9,439 nt of DNA, from positions 1 through 9,439 of the forward strand of contig DATJSN010000047.1 in NCBI GenBank assembly GCA_035504095.1, written 5' to 3'. The notes under the pieces were generated by a model. The model saw only the letters and a program-made list of their open reading frames with translations, was not told the DNA's origin and ran no database searches. Numbering within the stretch: position 1 is the first letter of the stretch; the number at the start of each line of letters is the position of its first letter. This DNA is from DATJSN01 sp035504095. Lineage in GTDB: Bacteria; Planctomycetota; Phycisphaerae; WQYP01. A program made the position numbers and the translations under genes. Shown piece after piece: positions 5,493 through 9,439 of this stretch.

Positions 5493-6692
5493 ATGAGAAA
5501 CGCTTTTTTTAAACCTCTTCGCTATTGGGCGCTTGCGGGCGCGCTGCTGCTTGGCGTTTTGAGCAGCCGGGCCCAGACGCTGCCGCCGGTTCCCAACGTC
5601 GTCCATCTATTTGTCCCGGGTGCGCTATGGATGGATAACAACAACGTCTATATCAACGCCCATGGCGGCGGGATACTCTACTACGGCGGCGTGTATTACT
5701 GGTTTGGCGAACATAAGATCGCGGGCAAGGCCGGCAACGTGGCTCAAGTGGGCGTGCATGTTTATTCTTCAACCGATCTTTATAGCTGGCAGGACCGCGG
5801 AATTGCGCTGGCGGTGGCGCACGATCCCGGCAACGATATTGTCCAAGGCTGCATCCTCGAGAGGCCCAAGGTGGTTTATAACGATCTGACCGGCAAATTC
5901 GTCATGTGGTTCCACCTGGAACTAAAGGGTCATGGCTATGATTCAGCCCGGCTGGGCGTAGCGACGGCCGAAAACCCGACCGGTCCTTATAGGTATCAGG
6001 GGTCCATGCGAATCAACGCCGGATTTTGGCCGGAAAATTTTCCGGCGGACGAACGGCAACCATTGACCGCGGCCCAGGTGAATCAAATTAATACGCTCAA
6101 AAAGTCGGGCGCAGATACCCGGGACCCCGGGTTCGCGGACCTTGTGGTACGCCGTGATTTCGCCGGCGGGCAGATGGCGCGCGACATGACCGTGTATGTG
6201 GATGATGACCGGAAGGCTTACCTGATTTACGCCTCGGAGGAAAACAGCACCATCGAAATCGCGCAGCTTTCGGATGATTATTTAAAACCGGACGGAACAT
6301 ACATCCGGATTCTGGTCTCGGGCTATAACGAAGCGCCCACGATATTCAAGCACGATGAGAAATATTTTCTGATTACCTCCGGCCAGCATGGGTGGAGCCC
6401 GTGTGATGCCCGCCTGGCTGAGGCGGATTCGATTCTGGGCGATTGGAAGGCGCTGGGCAATCCGTGTCGGGGAACCCCAAAGCAAATGGCAACTACCTTT
6501 GAGTCTCAGGGTACTTTTGTTTTACCTGTTCCGGGAAATCCGGACGCTTTTATTTTCATGGCGGATCGCTGGCGGCCGAACAATGCGATTGATGGGCGGT
6601 ATGTCTGGCTGCCGATTCAATGGGACAAGGGTATTCCTTACCTTCAGTGGAAGAACCAGTGGAACCTCGATTTTTTTAACGCGGTAAACTAA
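5493..6692 (+). CDS. Secreted glycoside hydrolase family 43 protein
   Basis: This 399-aa protein has a signal peptide (basic MRNAFFKPLR, hydrophobic 11-23, likely cleavage after SRA at 24-26) and a five-bladed beta-propeller-like remainder of GH43 type. The first blade has 'INAHGGGILYYGGVYYWFGE' (54-73), followed by 'LERPKVVYN' (122-130), 'ARDMTVYVDDD' (229-239), 'YNEAPTIFK' (278-286) and 'FESQGTFV' (336-343). This set resembles exo-beta-1,3-galactanase-like GH43 enzymes, in which Glu of ERPK and EAP line the active site, a Gln near the end helps in place of a base, and the usual first-blade Asp base is missing. E123, E280 and Q339 are the matching residues here. It would cleave galactan or arabinogalactan side chains outside the cytoplasm or in the periplasm. 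Subfamily and substrate are uncertain. Weak GGCGG precedes the start. Confidence 0.88.
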   Translation: MRNAFFKPLRYWALAGALLLGVLSSRAQTLPPVPNVVHLFVPGALWMDNNNVYINAHGGGILYYGGVYYWFGEHKIAGKAGNVAQVGVHVYSSTDLYSWQDRGIALAVAHDPGNDIVQGCILERPKVVYNDLTGKFVMWFHLELKGHGYDSARLGVATAENPTGPYRYQGSMRINAGFWPENFPADERQPLTAAQVNQINTLKKSGADTRDPGFADLVVRRDFAGGQMARDMTVYVDDDRKAYLIYASEENSTIEIAQLSDDYLKPDGTYIRILVSGYNEAPTIFKHDEKYFLITSGQHGWSPCDARLAEADSILGDWKALGNPCRGTPKQMATTFESQGTFVLPVPGNPDAFIFMADRWRPNNAIDGRYVWLPIQWDKGIPYLQWKNQWNLDFFNAVN

Positions 6693-6837
6693 GGCTTTTT
6701 ATTAGCCACAGAGAACACAGAGAATAAATTTTTACCACAACGAAACAACGGCACGAAGGTTTTGAACCACGAAAGACACTAAAAGACACGAAAGCAATCC
6801 AAGACGGCACGCGGAGCGTGCCGGTTATAAACTTGGC
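6693..6837. repeat. Repeat mosaic upstream of the AAA ATPase gene
   Basis: 'TTATTAGCCACAGAGAACAC' (6699-6718) leads to 'AATTTTTACCACAACGA' (6727-6743) and 'ACCACGAAAGACACT' (6766-6780); the first two are repeated at 9200-9253 with changes. The CGGCACGC/GCGTGCCG hairpin at 6805-6823 ends the mosaic. No gene is seen. Confidence 0.65.
6805..6823. repeat. CGGCACG mini-hairpin, copy 2
   Basis: CGGCACGC-GGA-GCGTGCCG is a perfect 8-bp stem with a 3-base loop. It differs from 3072-3092 by an A-to-G change that lengthens the pairing. It lies 15 bases before the predicted -35 of the ATPase gene, but without a T-run, so it is probably a repeat and not a terminator. Confidence 0.65.
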
Positions 6838-6866
6838 TTGCATATCCACATGACATTGAGTAAAAT
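6838..6866 (+). promoter_or_regulatory. Putative promoter of the AAA ATPase gene
   Basis: TTGCAT (6838-6843), a 17-bp spacer and TAAAAT (6861-6866) form a plausible sigma70-like promoter with a start near 6873 and a leader of about 18 nt. The -10 is in the middle of the palindrome at 6853-6876. Confidence 0.5.
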
Positions 6867-6876
6867 TACTCAATGT
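6853..6876. promoter_or_regulatory. 24-bp palindromic operator with an extra half-site
   Basis: Perfect 11-bp arms (ACATTGAGTAA and its complement) flank a 2-base centre. A third ATTGAGTAAA half-site follows at 6877-6886, ending 4 bases before the start codon. Three half-sites on one promoter suggest cooperative repressor binding; the protein is unknown, and autoregulation by the ATPase locus is only a guess. Confidence 0.65.
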
Positions 6877-6890
6877 ATTGAGTAAATTGT

Positions 6891-8078
6891 ATGATCCGTA
6901 AAACCATTCATAATGAACTATTGAAGCGGCTCAGGGAAAAACGCCGCTTTATGCAGGTGTTGGCAGGACCCCGGCAAGTCGGCAAGACGACGGTAGTCCG
7001 GCAGGTCATGGAAGCGGTGAAAATACCTTCGCATTACGCTTCCGCTGATGAGCCGACCTTGCGTGATCGCACCTGGCTCCGGCAACAGTGGGATATTGGC
7101 CGCCTCAAGGCTCAGGAGAGTAAAATCGGCGCCTTGCTCGTATTGGATGAAATTCAAAAAGTTCCCAGCTGGTCAAGAGTCGTGAAATTGCTCTGGGACG
7201 CCGACACGCATTCCGGCATGAATCTAAAGGTGGTTTTACTCGGTTCGTCGCCGCTGCTCATCCAAAGCGGACTCACGGAAAGCCTGGCCGGACGATTTGA
7301 AGTGATCATCGCACCGCACTGGTCATTCACCGAAATGCGCGAAGCATTTGGCTGGAATCTGGAGCAATACATATTTTACGGCGCGTATCCCGGCGCAGCC
7401 GAATTGATACACGATCCGGAACGCTGGCGGCGTTATATTTTGGATTCTCTGATTGAAACCACCATTTCACGAGACATCCTGCTGTTGACGCGCGTGGACA
7501 AGCCGGCACTTCTACGCCGCCTGTTCCAACTTGGTTGCGCCTATTCAGGTCAAATCCTTTCCTATCAGAAAATGATTGGCCAATTGACGGATGCCGGAAA
7601 CACCACCACACTTGCCCATTACCTCCAATTACTCCAGGGCGCGGGAATGCTTGCCGGGCTTGCCAAGTATTTCCATTCTCAGGTGCGCCATCGGGGTTCG
7701 AGTCCCAAACTACAGGTGTTGAATACCGCTTTAATGAGCGCACAGGATCACCGTTCGATTACGGAAGCTAGACGCGACGGAGATTATTGGGGACGTTTGG
7801 TTGAATCCTGTATCGGCTCGCACTTATGTAATTCCACGCTCGGAACAAACAGCAATGTTACCTATTGGCGCGAACGAAACCATGAAGTGGACTTTGTTTT
7901 GCAACAAGGCAAAACGGTGATTGCCATTGAAGTCAAAAGCGGAGCGCGCCGCGAAATACTTCCCGGAATGGACGCATTTGTCCGGTTGTTCAAGCCAAAG
8001 CGACAATTGCTGGTAGGCGAACAGGGCATTGAAGTGGAAGAATTTCTTACTAAACCGGCAGCTCATTGGCTTGAATGA
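6891..8078 (+). CDS. AAA-family ATPase with C-terminal DUF4143 domain
   Basis: This 395-aa protein has an N-terminal P-loop ATPase of the AAA_14 type joined to a DUF4143 domain. Walker A is 'GPRQVGKTT' (26-34) and Walker B 'ALLVLDEIQ' (81-89, D86 E87). 'VVLLGSSPLL' (114-123) gives a sensor-like strand and 'SLAGRFE' (131-137) a candidate arginine finger. Residues about 200-300 are helical and may form a winged-helix part. The C-terminal region has an array like that of PD-(D/E)xK nucleases: E305 (RLVESCIG), D334 (HEVDFVLQ), and E347-x-K349 (IAIEVKSG). Proteins of this architecture are very common, and their physiological role is mostly unknown; links to defence or mobile DNA have been suggested. 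It appears intact and monocistronic, with a palindromic operator at its start. Function beyond ATP binding is not claimed. Confidence 0.9.
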   Translation: MIRKTIHNELLKRLREKRRFMQVLAGPRQVGKTTVVRQVMEAVKIPSHYASADEPTLRDRTWLRQQWDIGRLKAQESKIGALLVLDEIQKVPSWSRVVKLLWDADTHSGMNLKVVLLGSSPLLIQSGLTESLAGRFEVIIAPHWSFTEMREAFGWNLEQYIFYGAYPGAAELIHDPERWRRYILDSLIETTISRDILLLTRVDKPALLRRLFQLGCAYSGQILSYQKMIGQLTDAGNTTTLAHYLQLLQGAGMLAGLAKYFHSQVRHRGSSPKLQVLNTALMSAQDHRSITEARRDGDYWGRLVESCIGSHLCNSTLGTNSNVTYWRERNHEVDFVLQQGKTVIAIEVKSGARREILPGMDAFVRLFKPKRQLLVGEQGIEVEEFLTKPAAHWLE

Positions 8079-8098
8079 AGATACGAAAAGTATTTTTT
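8079..8098 (+). terminator. Weak intrinsic terminator after the AAA ATPase gene
   Basis: AGATAC-GAAAA-GTATTT forms a 6-bp stem (one G-T pair) immediately after the stop codon and is followed by T residues (six consecutive T at 8093-8098, three of them outside the stem). The stem is short and AT-rich, so efficiency would be low. Confidence 0.35.
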
Positions 8099-8278
8099 GA
8101 CACAGAGAGCACAGAGCGAATGAAGACGGGAGTAGGGAGACGGGAAACGGGAAAAATTTTCACCACGACGACACGACGGGTTTTAACGCAGACCCTTCGA
8201 CGTTGCTCAGGGCATCACCGCATTAAAATATATTAGAATGTCATTATTTTCTCCGCTTTCTTCATGTCGTTCTCTACC
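8099..8278. repeat. Repeat mosaic between AAA ATPase and the 94-aa gene
   Basis: Contains 'GACACAGAGAGCACAGAG' (8099-8116), a GACGGGAGTAGGGAGACGGG array (about 8124-8154) matching 3240-3269, 'TTTTCACCACGACGACACGA' (8157-8176), 'TTTTAACGCAGACC', and CCCT...AGGG around 'TCGACGTTGCTC' (8191-8210). The rest is AT-rich and unremarkable. Confidence 0.6.
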
Positions 8279-8307
8279 TTCACTCTGCGGCCGGGCAATG
8301 GTAGAAT
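8279..8307 (+). promoter_or_regulatory. Putative promoter of the 94-aa gene
   Basis: TTCACT (8279-8284), a 17-bp spacer and TAGAAT (8302-8307) precede the gene by about 40 bases. The -35 is a fair match (TTcACt) and the -10 is good. Confidence 0.4.
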
Positions 8308-8346
8308 AGGGTTGAAATTTTTGTGAAATTTTGAAGGAGTAAAACC

Positions 8347-8631
8347 ATGTCGACATTATGGGGTGAAGAAAAGCGGAAATTCGAAACGGTTATACAGTTG
8401 CTGTCAAAAGGCAATGCATTTGTACCCAACCAAAGCTTTGTGGTGGTGGAAGCAGAAAATACGCTACATATTTTTAATAAAACAACGGACTGGCATTATC
8501 GATCTATAAAAGCCAATGGATATATAAATAACGCCAATGGCGTGGCATTAGGTGATGATCTTGCCACATCAATACAGGTGCTGGATGGGATCACCAAAGG
8601 CAAGCCCATCAGCAGCAACAAGTCATTCTGA
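8347..8631 (+). CDS. Hypothetical protein, 94 aa
   Basis: I do not recognise this protein. It is small and soluble-looking, without signal peptide or membrane helix. It has a charged helical N-terminus (MSTLWGEEKRKFETVIQLLS), a beta-like middle (FVVVEAENTLHIFN, 31-44, then WHYRSIKANGYINN, 49-62) and a Gly/Lys/Ser-rich tail. It is judged real because a strong GAAGGAG (8333-8339) lies 7 bases before ATG 8347, and a promoter fits upstream. Its base composition is visibly more AT-rich than the peroxidase or GH43 genes, which may mean recent acquisition. It is convergent with the membrane-protein gene at 8675-9097. No function is proposed. Confidence 0.7.
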   Translation: MSTLWGEEKRKFETVIQLLSKGNAFVPNQSFVVVEAENTLHIFNKTTDWHYRSIKANGYINNANGVALGDDLATSIQVLDGITKGKPISSNKSF

Positions 8632-8670
8632 TCGGGGACGGGGCGGCATCGCCGCAATCGGGAGTCTGGT

Positions 8671-8698
8671 GTTATCAGAATTTTTTTACACTGATAAC
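8671..8698. repeat. Inverted repeat at the 3' end of the membrane-protein gene
   Basis: GTTATCAG and CTGATAAC are perfect 8-bp arms around a 12-base T/A-rich loop. It contains the stop codon of the minus-strand gene and lies between two convergent genes. It could slow or end transcription from either side, but there is no T-run after the stem on either strand, so it is not called a terminator. Confidence 0.45.
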
Positions 8699-9097
8699 GA
8701 CCAGTGCGACCAGAGTTCCCGCGATTACGGTTCCCGTTATGACGATTCCAGTTACCACGCTTCCCAGCATCATCTCCGGCGGATACATGGTATATAGTGC
8801 TGCCGCCGAGATCTGACCCAGCGCAAAACATATAATGCAGATCAGCAGCCCAAACAGCAGGAAGCGCCTGGATAATCTGGCTGCGGCCGGTTTTACCACG
8901 GACGCAGTTTTAGTAAGCATGGATACGCTTTGGATAACATCAACCATAGTCATATTTTTTACCCCAATTAAAAGGGAGAGCTTTAGGACAAAATAAGGGT
9001 AGGCCAACAACGGCACTACCACGGCGCTGAAGCAACCCAACATGGGCGGCATCATTGCGCCTGCAGGATATAGTGCAAGCATCGTGCCAGATATCAA
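8675..9097 (-). CDS. Small hydrophobic membrane protein, hypothetical
   Basis: This 140-aa protein is unrecognised. It shows about three membrane segments: about 17-46 (PPMLGCFSAVVVPLLAYP and on), 79-101 (FLLFGLLICIICFALGQISA and on) and 111-136 (SVVTGIVITGTVIAGTLVAL and on). A basic loop (63-78, KTASVVKPAAARLSRR) separates the first two and a KKF end probably faces the cytoplasm. The start is uncertain: the longest frame begins with TTG 9097, ATG 9082 is five codons in, and ATG 9055 has AGG a few bases upstream. No clear ribosome site supports the first two. The well-ordered hydrophobic pattern and absence of repeats within it argue for a real gene. The 94-aa gene on + faces it tail to tail. 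Confidence 0.6.
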   Translation of the reverse strand: MISGTMLALYPAGAMMPPMLGCFSAVVVPLLAYPYFVLKLSLLIGVKNMTMVDVIQSVSMLTKTASVVKPAAARLSRRFLLFGLLICIICFALGQISAAALYTMYPPEMMLGSVVTGIVITGTVIAGTLVALVVISVKKF

Positions 9098-9326
9098 ATT
9101 ATTTTTGAGGATGGAAGAATTAAGGCGAGAAATTTATTAGAAGTTTAATAATTTAGATAAGCTATGGTGAACCGTTTTAACTCAGAGGGCGACGAGGTTT
9201 TTAGCCACACACACAGAGTACAGGGAACTCAGAGAGAAATTTTTACCACAACGAGACGACGACACGACGATGTCGCGGTTTTCAGTGTTCAGATTTTTAT
9301 TAGCCACAGAGCGGCTGTGTTGTTTG
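9098..9326. repeat. Repeat mosaic between the membrane protein and the IS110-type end
   Basis: The AT-rich part (9098-9165) shows nothing specific. From 9199, 'TTTTAGCCACACACACAGAG' and 'AATTTTTACCACAACGAGACGACG' are close copies of 6699-6750. 'CGGTTTTCAGTGTTCAG' (9276-9292) repeats 5365-5380, and 'TTATTAGCCACAGAGCGGCT' (9298-9317) ends the array next to the transposase stop codon. Confidence 0.65.
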
Positions 9327-9439
9327 TCAACAGGTTTTTGCGAGTTTGTCTTCCCATGGTTTCCCCGATTTTAAAATAGCGTTCAAGGTAATGAGTAGTT
9401 TCCGAAGGCAGGCGATCATCATGACCTTAAATACCTTGC
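9327..9439 (-). CDS. IS110-family transposase, C-terminal end (partial)
   Basis: Reading the minus strand from the right edge gives 36 residues and TGA at 9329-9327. The peptide contains 'MMIACLRKLLITLNAILKSG' followed by 'KPWEDKLAKTC'. This is the recognisable C-terminal end of IS110/IS116/IS902 transposases (pattern A-C-x-R-K-L-L-x-x-x-N-A-x-L-x-x-G-x-P-W), the DEDD/Tnp_20 type recombinases that use a bridge RNA. The N-terminal RuvC-like domain is outside the window, so intactness is unknown. IS110 elements lack long terminal inverted repeats, and the element's end between 9290 and 9327 cannot be placed from this sequence alone. The host repeat words begin within about ten bases of the stop codon, so the non-coding end would be short, or the gene is a remnant. 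Confidence 0.8.
   Translation of the reverse strand, partial: KVFKVMMIACLRKLLITLNAILKSGKPWEDKLAKTC
9327..9439 (-). mobile_element. Right-edge fragment of an IS110-type insertion sequence
   Basis: Defined only by the transposase tail; the rest lies beyond base 9439. The left limit is taken at the stop codon because the dispersed repeat 'TTATTAGCCACAGAGCGGCT' (9298-9317) belongs to the surrounding intergenic mosaic. Confidence 0.55.

Noticed and set aside
6805..6823. CGGCACGC/GCGTGCCG hairpin as terminator of the GH43 gene
   Set aside because: It lies more than 100 bases after the stop, has no following T-run, and is a copy of a dispersed repeat also present at 3072-3092.

Overview
The window looks like chromosomal DNA from a Verrucomicrobiota/PVC-type bacterium. 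This is an inference from three things: a sulfatase tail and a secreted family 43 glycoside hydrolase (polysaccharide-degrading repertoire), a periplasmic catalase-like peroxidase paired with cytochrome b561, and intergenic DNA full of recurring short words (CCACAGAG, ACCACGACGACACGACG, GACGGGAGTCGGGAG, GTTTTCAGTGTTCAG) and tiny GC-rich hairpins that I associate with genomes of that group. No rRNA, tRNA or CRISPR array is visible.

Layout from left to right. (1) Bases 2-202 are the C-terminal end of a sulfatase. (2) Bases 486-2459 hold an AbiE-type (type IV) toxin-antitoxin pair: an AbiEi-like winged-helix antitoxin on + (678-1571) and an AbiEii nucleotidyltransferase toxin on - (1548-2459). 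The two are convergent and overlap by 24 bp at their 3' ends, whereas abiE genes are usually co-directional. Upstream of the antitoxin are two perfect palindromes sharing a 20-bp core, with centres exactly 120 bp apart; one covers the -10 of a promoter. The module is bracketed by a nearly identical 61-bp repeat (425-485 and 3098-3158). (3) Bases 2514-3330 are repeat-rich, including two 117-bp copies of one module. (4) Bases 3330-5265 form an apparent operon: promoter, a structured leader of about 175 nt, a membrane-anchored catalase-family peroxidase and a translationally coupled cytochrome b561, plausibly a quinol-driven peroxide-reducing system. (5) Bases 5493-6692 encode a secreted GH43 enzyme resembling the exo-beta-1,3-galactanase-like subgroup. 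(6) Bases 6838-8078 hold an AAA ATPase with a C-terminal DUF4143/nuclease-like domain, with a perfect palindrome over its promoter -10. (7) Bases 8279-9097 hold a 94-aa orphan gene with strong expression signals, convergent with a small hydrophobic membrane protein. (8) Bases 9327-9439 are the C-terminus of an IS110-family transposase running off the right edge on the - strand.

The most unusual element is the convergent, tail-overlapping AbiE module with twin long palindromic operators inside flanking repeats. The second is the repeat system itself, which fills nearly every intergenic gap with the same modular vocabulary and stays outside the coding regions.
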